Shown: positions 45,665 through 55,178 of the stretch, one piece after another
Layout of the letters: each line of letters opens with the position of its first letter
Numbering within the stretch: position 1 is the first letter of the stretch
Position numbers and translations under genes: made by a program
Origin: Butyrivibrio fibrisolvens
Lineage (GTDB): Bacteria; Bacillota; Clostridia; Lachnospirales; Lachnospiraceae
Reading direction: 5' to 3'
DNA: 64,000 nt
Assembly (NCBI RefSeq): GCF_037113525.1
Contig: NZ_CP146963.1
Location: forward strand, 4,216,001-4,280,000
The notes under the pieces: generated by a model
Told to the model about the DNA's origin: nothing
What the model saw: only the letters and a program-made list of their open reading frames with translations
The model's database searches: none

Positions 45665-46363
45665 TTAAATCCCAGTTTTATCTGCCATAAGTTTGTATTT
45701 TAGTTCAGCGATCTGCCAATCTGTAAGATTATCTATATCCTGTACTTCCATTTCATCAACAACCATAGGAATTACATTGCCAAGCAGGAGATTTCCACTT
45801 TTCCTAAAGTTCTTTGTTCTGAAAAAATAGAACTGTCCGGCATCATGATATTCTTTTTCCAGATCCTGTGATCTTGTGTTCAGATATTCAGGATATTTAA
45901 AGTTAAGCTTATCGTCACTTATAACAAAGCATCTTTGCGGAGGATAAGAAAAAGGGACTACCGGTATAAGTGAATCTGCATCTGATTCTCTGAATCTTGT
46001 TCCGGCTTCTTTGAGCTTATCAGAAGTTATAAATGGCGCTGTAGGATATATACAGCATCCTATATCAAAACTCTGACCTCTTTTTTCATATTCATCCAGA
46101 ACTTCAAAAAGGACATCACTGGTAGTAGCATAATCACCAGAGAGTTTTTCGCTTCGAAGGAATGGAACTTTTGCGCCATAACCAAGTGCAATCTGAGATA
46201 TTTCTTCATCATCAGTTGATACCATTACTTCATCAAAAATCCCGCTGCCAATCGCAGCTTCAATTGAATATGCGATTATAGGTTTTCCGCAAAATTCTTT
46301 TATATTTTTACGAGGAATTCGTTTACTGCCACCTCTTGCAGTAATTATCGCTATTGCTGACAT
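45665..46363 (-). CDS. pseF: CMP-pseudaminic/nonulosonic acid cytidylyltransferase
   Basis: 232 residues, the usual length of PseF. IITARGGSKRIPRKNIK at 6-22 binds CTP; VMVSTDDEEISQIA and GCCIYPTAPFITSDKL are conserved in PseF/NeuA enzymes. It joins CMP to a nonulosonic acid, and the neighbouring PseG domain makes pseudaminic acid the likely one. PseB, PseC, PseH and PseI are not in the window, so they must lie elsewhere if the route is complete. The following gene is a GT52-like transferase that could use the CMP-sugar. Confidence 0.9.
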   Translation of the reverse strand: MSAIAIITARGGSKRIPRKNIKEFCGKPIIAYSIEAAIGSGIFDEVMVSTDDEEISQIALGYGAKVPFLRSEKLSGDYATTSDVLFEVLDEYEKRGQSFDIGCCIYPTAPFITSDKLKEAGTRFRESDADSLIPVVPFSYPPQRCFVISDDKLNFKYPEYLNTRSQDLEKEYHDAGQFYFFRTKNFRKSGNLLLGNVIPMVVDEMEVQDIDNLTDWQIAELKYKLMADKTGI

Positions 46364-46376
46364 TTGTGATATTCTC

Positions 46377-47477
46377 CTATTCCAGTTTATCGTCTTCTTC
46401 CTGCTTTATTCCTGCCTGACGGTTCTTGTTATGAACCTCAGGGTCTTCATATTTATCCATAAATGTATGTCCCAGACGGATCTTTTTATCTGCAAAAGAT
46501 ATACCGTTAAGATCTGTGTATACCGTTACAACATTCTCGAAATGTATATTGTCAAAATAATCAAGCATTTCCATCGGCATAGATCCATCAAATACGATAT
46601 CATCAGGGAATACTGTCCTATAATCCAGAAGATCTCTGGGATGAGGTTTGATGAATATCTGTCCTTTGGCCTTATATACTTTTGCTATATCCTGGAAAAT
46701 CCTTGTTCTCGTTTCGAGATCGCAAAGCGGATCTGTAAGTATCAGGGTTCTTTCACCTGCTCTCATATCTGAAAGCTTATCTACAACATCATTTATATCT
46801 TTTACAAACGCTGATAGTATAAGCTTTTTGTCATCACCAGTAAGACGATCGACAAGTATTTTTCTTGGAAGTTCAACATAGTAAGGGCAAGGCATTTCTA
46901 TCGCAGCTATATCATTAACTTCCATATCCATGCAATATTTGCCGTAACCATTTTGAACAAATATCAGATTCAATTTTTTGGACATAAAAGCCTTAAGTCC
47001 AAAATGACCTCTATTATCAAATCTGGCTGCATCAAAGTGAACAAGGCAATTAAGCCCGTCTTCAAGTGCATGATACCTTATATGATTCTGATTCAGATAA
47101 TATCCTATGGGATCTGAATCACAAAAAACATATACTTTTTCATACTCTTTCAGATTCACAGGAATATACGGTTCTTCAAGCTTTGCAAACTTTTTTGTAT
47201 ATTTTATTCTCTGGATAAGATTAGCAATGATGTTTCCTTTATCCTGCTTATATCTTGCAAGTTCCGGGAAAAATGTATCTTCTTTTTCATCAAAGATAAT
47301 GACTTTACCAAACAATCCTGTAAGTTCTGCTCTTAACGCAAAATCTCCAAAATTGTTAGACATTACTGAAAGCATAAGGTCAGCATGTCCTCTTTCTTCT
47401 TGTGGTAATGCAAGTTCCTTCAAAAAAGAAACATATGCATGATAAAAGGTATGGCATATATATATTCGTTTACTCAT
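46377..47477 (-). CDS. GT52-like glycosyltransferase, possibly using a CMP-nonulosonate
   Basis: 366 residues, GT-B in type. It begins RIYICHTFYHAYVSFLKEL, a pattern seen in GT52 (bacterial sialyltransferase and relatives). YHALEDGLN near 143-151 and IFIKPHPRD near 272-280 are the conserved blocks; the His of HPRD binds the CMP phosphate in related enzymes. It starts 2 bases after the GT39-like gene and is followed by PseF. A role as pseudaminyl transferase fits the context but is inferred. GT52 also contains enzymes using other donors. Confidence 0.7.
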   Translation of the reverse strand: MSKRIYICHTFYHAYVSFLKELALPQEERGHADLMLSVMSNNFGDFALRAELTGLFGKVIIFDEKEDTFFPELARYKQDKGNIIANLIQRIKYTKKFAKLEEPYIPVNLKEYEKVYVFCDSDPIGYYLNQNHIRYHALEDGLNCLVHFDAARFDNRGHFGLKAFMSKKLNLIFVQNGYGKYCMDMEVNDIAAIEMPCPYYVELPRKILVDRLTGDDKKLILSAFVKDINDVVDKLSDMRAGERTLILTDPLCDLETRTRIFQDIAKVYKAKGQIFIKPHPRDLLDYRTVFPDDIVFDGSMPMEMLDYFDNIHFENVVTVYTDLNGISFADKKIRLGHTFMDKYEDPEVHNKNRQAGIKQEEDDKLE

Positions 47478-47479
47478 GT

Positions 47480-49162
47480 TTATTCTCCAGCTCCGGTGAG
47501 CTCGTAGGTAGTCCAGTTTTCTTCGTGGGCGACCTCAGTTGCTTCAGTCAGGTTATCGTTAGCATCCACGAGCATCTTTATCATTTTATCCTGATTCTCA
47601 TCATCTGCGGCGTATACGATCACCTTATCAGATGACAGTATGACTTCATCATCGATCACCGCATCATTTTCTTCACTGACAAAGTAGACTTTGGGGTATT
47701 CCAATATCTCATTAGTAATCCACCAGACTTTATCAGGTGTGGCGCTGTTATACAGAATAACGGCCGGAGTGTCGCGGTTATCTTTTGCGTAGTCGACTTT
47801 TGCACCCTCTTCCTCGTATAAAAAGAGGATGTTTTTCCCCGAAAGGTCGCAGGTTGTAGCCCACAATATAAGTAAGGCACAAAATGCATAGAGGATTACT
47901 TTTCCGAAAGTTTCGAGGTTCTCTTTTATCTTAAGAGGAAGGAATTTCTTTGTTTCAAGTTTTAAAGATATTTCGTACAGGACGAGTTCTAATGCGGTTA
48001 TGATGATCAGGATATACAACCAGTAAACGGGCATTTCGTATCTGTTGGAGGTTGCTCCGAGGAGGAGGCCTGTTTTAGCAACTACTACGAAATAGGCGCA
48101 GCCTGTGATTACGAGCATCATGTATTCAGAGCTTACTCTTATACGAAGTAGGATAAAGCATACAAGTAGCACTGCCGCGAGCACAAGGAATACTCCTGCG
48201 AATACGCCGTCATTCATGAGGCCTGCGAAGAAGAGAAGTCTTGATGGGAAGTTAGCGAGGGTTGAAAACTCGTTTATGGCTTCTGTTCCTCTGTAGCCTG
48301 CAAATATGTGGGCTGCTGCCGAGGGGTATGTTGCTACTGCAAGAAGGAGTGATACCACGCAGCTTGCAACATATACCAGGCCTTCATATATTTTCTTTGA
48401 TATCTTAACTTTATTTCCTGATCTTCTGAATAAAAGCCATATGGTAAAGCACATGCCGATGAATACGAAGAATATCAGGTAGTAGTAGTGGGTCAGGAAT
48501 CCTAGATATGAACAGATCATCACAGGAAAAATATTTTTTAGCCAGAACATAAACATAGATTTATGGCCTGATAAAAGGATGGTGTTCTGAACTGCTCTTG
48601 TTGCCTGAAGTAGTCTTATGTGAAGGAGCGCGCAGCATATGATGAAAGCTGTCATCCACATGTACATTCTGGTGAACATCACAAAGGATATGGTCATGGG
48701 GTTAAAGCCCCAGATTGCAAGTACCAGTAGCTTCGTTACGTCCGATACCCGCAAAAGCTCCATCAGCATAAGAAGCAAAAACCATGAAAGCGTAAAAGCG
48801 ATCATGTTGACCACGATTCCAAGCCATTTAGAAAAGAGTCTTGGGAGTATGGAACATGCTGTATGCAGGATATCATAGTAAAGCGGCGGATGTACGTCCC
48901 AGGACTGCACTGTAGAAACCAGGGAATAGTTAAATCCCTGACCGGGGATTACTACGAATTCATCCTTAATGGTGCGTGTATCCTGCCACTGCCTGTCAGT
49001 CACGAAAAGACCTGCTGTCCTGTTTGAAGAAAAGTAGGAATAATACTCGTCTTCGTGGAAGCCCTGTTTTTTGGCGCCCACAAGAATGCACACAAGAAGC
49101 TGCAATACAAGAAGTATATATCCAATTGTTTTATATCTCGCTTTAAAGCTGCTTTGATCCAT
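47480..49162 (-). CDS. GT39-like polytopic glycosyltransferase
   Basis: About 560 residues. The first outer loop carries QGFHEDEYYSYFSSN, where Asp/Glu are typical catalytic acids of GT39 enzymes, followed by SWDVHPPLYYDILHTAC. About ten membrane segments and a C-terminal outer domain (about 430-560) follow. The ATG at 49162 has GAGG six bases upstream; the longer frame to 49183 does not. It should transfer a sugar from a polyprenyl phosphate outside the membrane. The acceptor is unknown. Confidence 0.8.
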   Translation of the reverse strand: MDQSSFKARYKTIGYILLVLQLLVCILVGAKKQGFHEDEYYSYFSSNRTAGLFVTDRQWQDTRTIKDEFVVIPGQGFNYSLVSTVQSWDVHPPLYYDILHTACSILPRLFSKWLGIVVNMIAFTLSWFLLLMLMELLRVSDVTKLLVLAIWGFNPMTISFVMFTRMYMWMTAFIICCALLHIRLLQATRAVQNTILLSGHKSMFMFWLKNIFPVMICSYLGFLTHYYYLIFFVFIGMCFTIWLLFRRSGNKVKISKKIYEGLVYVASCVVSLLLAVATYPSAAAHIFAGYRGTEAINEFSTLANFPSRLLFFAGLMNDGVFAGVFLVLAAVLLVCFILLRIRVSSEYMMLVITGCAYFVVVAKTGLLLGATSNRYEMPVYWLYILIIITALELVLYEISLKLETKKFLPLKIKENLETFGKVILYAFCALLILWATTCDLSGKNILFLYEEEGAKVDYAKDNRDTPAVILYNSATPDKVWWITNEILEYPKVYFVSEENDAVIDDEVILSSDKVIVYAADDENQDKMIKMLVDANDNLTEATEVAHEENWTTYELTGAGE

Positions 49163-49238
49163 TATTAACCTCATGCAAAACACAATAGCAATTAGCTTTG
49201 CATCTCACATTACCCTTTCATATATGTATATGTGAATC

Positions 49239-50291
49239 TCATAACCCGCGTATCTTCGCATGCAACACTCTGACTGTCCTTGCATTACTTGTAAAAAGAT
49301 ACAAGTATAATCTCTGCCTTCTGGACAGATAAGGATTCGTCTTGATCTCCTTCTTATGCTCCTTAACGAATCTGCATACATCCTGATAAAAGGCGTTATC
49401 CTTAGTCATTTTAGAGATCGGTATATGCAATAAGTAGTCGAGCCTTTGTACCAACGAAAATCTCATTGTGTATTCTGAAAGATCCGGGTACTTGTCCCTC
49501 GCAAACGCAGTCACTTCATCAGAATTCACAACTATATCAGTAAATACTCTGGGAAAATAATCTTTGTCTTCTGCTTTCTTCCTTGAATTCGATCCGCTTC
49601 TGTAAAAAACATGGTAGCCTGTATCTGTAGTAACAACTACTTCTCTAACATCAGGGAGCATATGGTACAAGAGCCAGAAGTCTTCATTGAGGACTCCCTC
49701 AGGGAACAACCTCACATTCGAACCATCTGAACTATTCTCTTTCACAGATTCTTCTAATCTTCCATCAATATCAAAAAGCGACCTTGCCGTAAGCTTAGTA
49801 CAAAAAGACGCGTCGCCTTTATGCATAAGAAGCTCTTTCAAAAAGCCCTTATCTGTATAGATAGTCTCCCACTGCGGAACTTCTACAACGTTAGGAAGTT
49901 TTGATCCGTCTTCTGCGATCTCGTCTCTTCCTGTCTGAGCCATTAAAGCATTATTTCTAACAAGAGCATCAACAAGTTTTTCGTACATGAAAGGCTCTAC
50001 ATAATCGTCACTGTCAACGAAGCCAATGAAATCGCCTTCTGCCTTTGAAAGGGCGTAGTTCCTTGCTTTGGATGATCCGCCGTTTTCTTCATGAAGAGCT
50101 GTAACATTATCGTACTTTGATGCAAGCTCGTCTATGATCTTGCCGGTGTTATCTGTTGAGCCATCGTCTACCACGATAATCTGCGTTAATTCTTTAGGAT
50201 AAGTCTGATTCACAACAGACTCAACGCACCTTGTTATGAGATTTTCAATATTGTAAGCCGGTATAATAACCGTAATCTTGGGTTTTCCCAT
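49239..50291 (-). CDS. GT2-family glycosyltransferase
   Basis: About 350 residues. ITVIIPAYNIENLITRC, IIVVDDGSTDNTGKI and FIGFVDSDDYVEPFMYEKL give a clear GT-A domain with its DxD site. The ATG at 50291 has GAGG close upstream; the longer frame to 50318 would overlap the previous gene. The C-terminal ~150 residues resemble those of capsule GT2 enzymes of the EpsJ/WcaA type. It is cytoplasmic; the sugar is not known. Confidence 0.87.
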   Translation of the reverse strand: MGKPKITVIIPAYNIENLITRCVESVVNQTYPKELTQIIVVDDGSTDNTGKIIDELASKYDNVTALHEENGGSSKARNYALSKAEGDFIGFVDSDDYVEPFMYEKLVDALVRNNALMAQTGRDEIAEDGSKLPNVVEVPQWETIYTDKGFLKELLMHKGDASFCTKLTARSLFDIDGRLEESVKENSSDGSNVRLFPEGVLNEDFWLLYHMLPDVREVVVTTDTGYHVFYRSGSNSRKKAEDKDYFPRVFTDIVVNSDEVTAFARDKYPDLSEYTMRFSLVQRLDYLLHIPISKMTKDNAFYQDVCRFVKEHKKEIKTNPYLSRRQRLYLYLFTSNARTVRVLHAKIRGL

Positions 50292-50298
50292 TACTTCC

Positions 50299-51693
50299 TC
50301 ACTTATTCTCCGCCACAAGCTTCTCGTCCTGTTTCTCCACCTTCAGCTCAACCTTATGAATCTGCGCATAAAGGTCTTTTCCCATAAGAAGGATAATCCC
50401 CAGTAGCAGGAACGCAAACACCACAAGATTAGCCGTCGTAAGCGACGACGATGCCCCCCACAAGAATCTCGTATAAGTCACAAGCGTTATACCCTGGAGC
50501 ATTATCGCGATGCAAAGGCGCTTAAATCCAAACATTCCGTATATAAAAGCAAATACTTCCGCAACGTATCCATACCTTTCATGCATGCATGGGAGGCAGT
50601 ATACTACAAGCTGGCTCACAAACACAACCAGTGTCAGGTAAAAGAGCCTGCTGTCCTTGAACTTGCGATTGTAGAGATAAAAAGCCAGCACTCCAAGGAG
50701 CATGATGGTAACGAATTCTCCGCAGGTGATTATCATCTGCCTAAGTTCCTTATTGATATCCGAATAGATGATAGTGTAGATGTTCGGATAATTCATTGTA
50801 AGCCTTGAAAACATGGATACCTGATGGCCATATATTCCAAGAAGTGATCCAAAGGTTCTTCCAACAGGTTCGAGCACGAGAGTGTCTCCTGTTGCCGCAA
50901 AGTCTGATATCCATGACACATTACCTGTGTCAGTAAGTGCTTCAATGCTTACTGTAACCTTTTCCGGTACGAAGGCTCCTGCTATAGTAGCAGGGATTAT
51001 TACAAGAACGTACATTGCAGGCACAAGTAGCGCGTAGCGTATCTTGGTTTTATTTCGAAGCCATGCGATTATAAGTACCGGGGCAAAAAACAGTGCCTGC
51101 TGCTTCCAGCAAAATGCTATGGCGAAATATAGCCACGTCCTTACATCTCTTTTTTTGATAAAAGACAAAAAGCTAAGCAGAAGGAACGAGGTATAAATAG
51201 CATCGTTCTGAGCCCAGGCCGCTGAGTTAAGGAGCATTGTAGGAATCACAAGTATTACGCCCATTGCCATAACGGACTTATGGGTATCATGTGTCATCTC
51301 ATACATGATCCTGAACACGGTAACTGCAGCAACTATATCAAAAATGCAGTCTGACATTTTCACAAGGAACATGTCATTGCCGCCGCCATTATTAAAGAGG
51401 TTCAGGAAGACAAGCAGATACTGATACAGGCAGTTATAGTCAAAGGTTGACAGATGGTCTGCGCCTCCCGGCTCAACTCCAGTATAGGGAATTCCTGCAG
51501 CGTGGCAGTTTCTTATCTCAACCATCCAGTCTGCAAATGCCATCTCATAGTCGCCCGACATCATCTCGAACACGGCAAACCTCGCCATAAGTCCCATCAT
51601 TATAAGAGACACGGCAAAAAAGATGTCGATGAACTCCATGGTGATCCCGAATATACTTATCTTTTCATGTAAAAATTTATCTATCGGCCGCAT
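50299..51693 (-). CDS. Gpi18-like polytopic mannosyltransferase family protein (GT-C)
   Basis: 464 residues with about ten membrane segments. The first outer loop has SGDYEMAFADWMVEIR (two acids), then SAAWAQNDAIYTSFLL, a block seen in the Gpi18-like GT-C proteins, and CMHERYGYVAEVF near the C-terminal end. It probably adds a sugar from a polyprenyl phosphate on the outer face. GAGG lies seven bases before the ATG. A 14-bp hairpin (51711-51741) lies between this gene and the GT4 upstream. Confidence 0.75.
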   Translation of the reverse strand: MRPIDKFLHEKISIFGITMEFIDIFFAVSLIMMGLMARFAVFEMMSGDYEMAFADWMVEIRNCHAAGIPYTGVEPGGADHLSTFDYNCLYQYLLVFLNLFNNGGGNDMFLVKMSDCIFDIVAAVTVFRIMYEMTHDTHKSVMAMGVILVIPTMLLNSAAWAQNDAIYTSFLLLSFLSFIKKRDVRTWLYFAIAFCWKQQALFFAPVLIIAWLRNKTKIRYALLVPAMYVLVIIPATIAGAFVPEKVTVSIEALTDTGNVSWISDFAATGDTLVLEPVGRTFGSLLGIYGHQVSMFSRLTMNYPNIYTIIYSDINKELRQMIITCGEFVTIMLLGVLAFYLYNRKFKDSRLFYLTLVVFVSQLVVYCLPCMHERYGYVAEVFAFIYGMFGFKRLCIAIMLQGITLVTYTRFLWGASSSLTTANLVVFAFLLLGIILLMGKDLYAQIHKVELKVEKQDEKLVAENK

Positions 51694-51710
51694 AATTTAA
51701 CCTCATATAA

Positions 51711-51741
51711 TGAGTTTGAAAATAGTATATTTTCAAACTCA
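51711..51741 (-). repeat. Intercistronic hairpin (14-bp stem, 3-nt loop)
   Basis: The arms 51711-51724 and 51728-51741 are perfect reverse complements. The stem includes the stop codon of the GT4 gene (51739-51741) and ends 18 bases before the ATG of the next gene at 51693. There is no U-run after it, so it is unlikely to be a terminator and may affect mRNA decay or reinitiation. Confidence 0.65.
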
Positions 51742-53067
51742 TCCCAGCGCATGATATATCTCAAGAAGTCTCGCATAATTTATATCCGCATCATGCGTCA
51801 TCCGCGCATGCGCACGTGCATTTTCACAATACACATCAGTTATAACTTTCTCTTCCCATATCTGAAGTATAGCTTCCGTAAGCCCCTTAACATCCCCCGG
51901 CTCAAACAATATTCCATCCCGTCCGTCGTCCAGCATGCTTGGAATTCCGCCCGTCCTTGAAGCTACAGTTGGAACGCCTAGGAGCATTGCTTCGCCGACG
52001 CTGTTAGGAGAATTCTCAATAATAGACGGGCATACAAACACGCTTGCCTTAAGGTACTGCTCCTTCATCTGCGCGGCAGAAAGCTTTCCAAGGATAGTAA
52101 CATTATTCTTAAGATGTCCCTTTGCGATCAGGATCTTAAGATATTTACCATAGGCTGATATTCTCATAAAAAGAGGATATCTGCTTCCTTTTATCTGCAC
52201 TCCGTTTTCATTTGGAACTGTAACCGTCTTTCTGTCTATTCCGCCTATTATGCTGTTTCCTGCAACATAGACGTGGGTATCAGGATATTTTTCAATAAGA
52301 GCAGGAAGCGCCTGAAGTATAAAATGAAATCCCTTTAAAGGATAATCTCCCTGCGACAGGAATATGGAATGAGGCACAGCATCCGCTTCCTTCCAGGTTC
52401 CTTCATAGAAGTCCTCTCTCATTGTTTCGTTCATGTAATGGTACTTGGCTTCAGGGTTGATCGCAAGTACTGCTTCTCTGTCAAAAGAGGTTCTGCCTGT
52501 AATGTGACCTGCAAGCTTTATCATATTTATCTCATTCTCGCCGCGAAGTCTGAACTTAGCCTGCTGCTCCATAAGAGAATCATTTTTAAGTCTGTCCCTC
52601 AAAGTAGCATCTTTTCTAACATTCTCAGGAAGGTCTGCCATATACTCATTTGCAATAGCCGTGCAAAGACCCTGAATTCCAAGAAGAGTTCTTTCAGGCT
52701 TTCCAAAAGCTTTGATCATTGCAAGTGAATGAGGAAACTCAGTTCCAAAGATGTGGACTACATCAGGATCATAGTCTGATATTATCTCCTGAAATCTTGT
52801 CTCAAGCTCAGGCTTATAAACTTCAGGTGTATTAAGATCTTCATGGAAAGCATAGAACACAACACCGTCTACTTCTTTTTTGTCCCACTTTTCATGCTCA
52901 GGCACAGGGAAGCATACGGCAAGATCTATGTCGCATTTCCCCATTTTTCTCTGGGCAGATATCTTGTCAAAAGAACCTGAAAGCCACCCTTCACGATTCG
53001 TATATTCAATTCCTTCATGCCTTGCAAATGCAGGAAGCATGATATTACAAAGCCATAAAACTTTCAT
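51739..53067 (-). CDS. GT4-family glycosyltransferase
   Basis: About 442 residues. The N-terminal domain begins KVLWLCNIMLPAFARHEG, and HIFGTEFPHSLAM and SIFLSQGDYPLKGFH follow. The E-x7-E motif is in CPSIIENSPNSVGEAMLLG, with PTVASRTGGIPSM after it. The ATG at 53067 has AAAGG seven bases upstream, so I prefer it to the one at 53088. It is a cytoplasmic transferase in the first part of the right-hand run. Sugar specificity is unknown. Confidence 0.87.
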   Translation of the reverse strand: MKVLWLCNIMLPAFARHEGIEYTNREGWLSGSFDKISAQRKMGKCDIDLAVCFPVPEHEKWDKKEVDGVVFYAFHEDLNTPEVYKPELETRFQEIISDYDPDVVHIFGTEFPHSLAMIKAFGKPERTLLGIQGLCTAIANEYMADLPENVRKDATLRDRLKNDSLMEQQAKFRLRGENEINMIKLAGHITGRTSFDREAVLAINPEAKYHYMNETMREDFYEGTWKEADAVPHSIFLSQGDYPLKGFHFILQALPALIEKYPDTHVYVAGNSIIGGIDRKTVTVPNENGVQIKGSRYPLFMRISAYGKYLKILIAKGHLKNNVTILGKLSAAQMKEQYLKASVFVCPSIIENSPNSVGEAMLLGVPTVASRTGGIPSMLDDGRDGILFEPGDVKGLTEAILQIWEEKVITDVYCENARAHARMTHDADINYARLLEIYHALG

Positions 53068-53136
53068 ATGGTTACCTTTACCTTGCATTTATAACTTTTC
53101 CTTAAGCCATTCATGCCTTAGATTCAAGCTATGTGG

Positions 53137-53991
53137 TTATTTCCTTTTATATAATGCGCTTTTAATGCTGTTATAAAAGCGTGCTGTCTTAGGATTACGC
53201 GCGATCCTGGTACGAAGAGGAGCCAGCGTTATCATCCTTATAAAGTCATACTTTAAGACCTTGCTCCTTGGAAGGTACCTGTTTACGATCAAGGACCTTT
53301 CGCGCTCTGATACAGCTTTTGCATTTCCGCTTTCAGAATATCCGCCGCCTTCGTAATCAGCCACAGTAACCGGTATATAGTGTGTCTGCGCCTTATCTAT
53401 ATATACGCAGCGAAGGAAATGCTCATAGTCAGCCCTTATGTGCCAGGTTGTATCAAAGTGCTCTGCCAACATGAGCTTGGCATCATAAAAGCATGCCTGA
53501 TGGCAGGGAACATTCCTATAGCATGCAAAGTCGTCCATCTTAGGATTTGATGCCACAACCTGCCCTGTCAGTCTTTCATATATATCGCCGTAGAAGATGT
53601 GCTTTTTATCCTTATCAGGCCCCGCCTCCGCAATATGGTCATGTATCTTTTGAAGAGTGTCATTGTCCTTAAGATAATCGCCGCAGTTAAGGAAGTACAC
53701 ATAAGAATCCGTATCCTCAACAGGAAGTATGTTAAGCGCCGAATTCATAGCATCATAGATTCCTGTATCCTTCTCCGATACAAGCACAAACTTCCCGTCA
53801 GCAGATGCCACGCTTTCCTTATCGATAGAAAGCTCATCCCTAAGCTTATCGATGGATCCGTCTGTAGAAAGGCCGTCTTTAATATAAACCTTCCATGAAT
53901 CAAAGGTCTGCTGCCTAATACTATCTATAGTTTTTATAAGCTCATCGCCTGCATTAAAGCTTACGACTATTATCTGAAAAAAAACTGACAT
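53137..53991 (-). CDS. GT2-family glycosyltransferase (WcaA-like)
   Basis: About 284 residues. FQIIVVSFNAGDELIKTI, IKDGLSTDGSID, SEKDTGIYDAMNSAL and YFLNCGDYL mark the GT2 branch often annotated as colanic acid WcaE-like transferases. The ATG at 53991 has AGGAG seven bases upstream; the longer frame to 54039 would overlap the EpsG-like gene by 38 bases. It is cytoplasmic; donor and acceptor are unknown. Confidence 0.87.
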   Translation of the reverse strand: MSVFFQIIVVSFNAGDELIKTIDSIRQQTFDSWKVYIKDGLSTDGSIDKLRDELSIDKESVASADGKFVLVSEKDTGIYDAMNSALNILPVEDTDSYVYFLNCGDYLKDNDTLQKIHDHIAEAGPDKDKKHIFYGDIYERLTGQVVASNPKMDDFACYRNVPCHQACFYDAKLMLAEHFDTTWHIRADYEHFLRCVYIDKAQTHYIPVTVADYEGGGYSESGNAKAVSERERSLIVNRYLPRSKVLKYDFIRMITLAPLRTRIARNPKTARFYNSIKSALYKRK

Positions 53992-54001
53992 ATATGATCT
54001 C

Positions 54002-55132
54002 CTAGTCCAGGATCTGGTACTCAAGCGGCACCATATCATTAAGTAAAAAGGTATTGTACGGCAGGATCCTTACGCCATCTGCCGGTGCCTGCTTCCACAT
54101 GAATATCAAAAAATACAAAAGGCATGCGATCAAAACAGCAAGCTTAAAGATCTTCTTTTTGGTCTCATCCTCAATCCGTTCAAGTATTGAAGGTACAAGC
54201 AGTATCTGCGTTACAGTAAGGTAATATCCTATTCTTGATATTACAGGAATAAAGCTGCAGAACACGTACAATATAAGCGCCAGAGTATTGCACTTAACAT
54301 ATATGATGTTCATCCTGTCATCTTTGATCTTGTCCCTGTACAAAAAGGCAAAAGCAAGTACTGCAATGCATCTTGCTATAGATATAAGACTTGTTCCGCC
54401 TTCCAGCATGTCTGTATCCTGATATGACGGGTATACTATCAGAAGCAGTTTAAGATAATAATCCTGAAGGAAAAGAAAACTAAGACACACAATTCCTGTA
54501 GCAAGTCCCATCCACCTCTTCCACTTAATACAGCATGCTGGGTACAGAAAAAGGATCACAAGGAGCGATTTGTGAAAGCATGCTCCAAGAAGAACTATAA
54601 AAACAAACCTTGGCCAGTCACCTTTTTTAATGTAGCTAAAAGCAAGAAGGGCAGCTCCAAGCGCCAGATAATATCTTACTGTTGATAGAGACTGGAAATA
54701 GTAGCTAAGAAGCATGAACATAAGAAATGACCAGCGAAAAGACTGACTAAGATCATTCATTGCATACATAAAAAGCAGTACTGTGACAAAAGAAAATATC
54801 GCAAAAACAAGAATATAATTTTCATATCCGCTCAGGAAATAGATAGCCCACACAAGGATGTTAAAACCAACTTCTGTCGGCACATAAGCATTTGCATATA
54901 TCAAATGCATAAAATTCGTATATTTGGCATAGTCGTTACCAACATTAAGCCTAAGTGCAGACACCGCAAAAAGCATGATGAAGATACTCACCATGCTAAT
55001 TATATTCAGCACATGCTGACGAGAGCGCATATTGTAAACGAAAACATACTTACCCTCTCCTTCAGGAATCACCTTTCGTACATTAAAGGCAAGTCCTATA
55101 GTCACAAGGGTCAAAAGGAGATAAATCCACAT
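54002..55132 (-). CDS. EpsG-family polymerase-like membrane protein
   Basis: 376 residues with about ten membrane segments. ALRLNVGNDYAKYTNFMH near 62-79 is the EpsG hallmark (Arg and Asp-Tyr in the first outer loop), and FQSLSTVRYYLALGAALLAF near 146-165 is the second conserved helix. EpsG proteins are taken to polymerise repeat units of exopolysaccharide, in the way of Wzy. Together with the Wzy_C protein at 14279-16891 this gives two candidate polymerases in one locus. Confidence 0.87.
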   Translation of the reverse strand: MWIYLLLTLVTIGLAFNVRKVIPEGEGKYVFVYNMRSRQHVLNIISMVSIFIMLFAVSALRLNVGNDYAKYTNFMHLIYANAYVPTEVGFNILVWAIYFLSGYENYILVFAIFSFVTVLLFMYAMNDLSQSFRWSFLMFMLLSYYFQSLSTVRYYLALGAALLAFSYIKKGDWPRFVFIVLLGACFHKSLLVILFLYPACCIKWKRWMGLATGIVCLSFLFLQDYYLKLLLIVYPSYQDTDMLEGGTSLISIARCIAVLAFAFLYRDKIKDDRMNIIYVKCNTLALILYVFCSFIPVISRIGYYLTVTQILLVPSILERIEDETKKKIFKLAVLIACLLYFLIFMWKQAPADGVRILPYNTFLLNDMVPLEYQILD

Positions 55133-55178
55133 ATAGTCCCCAGATCCTCCTCCTTACTAATCTATCTTATAAATATAT

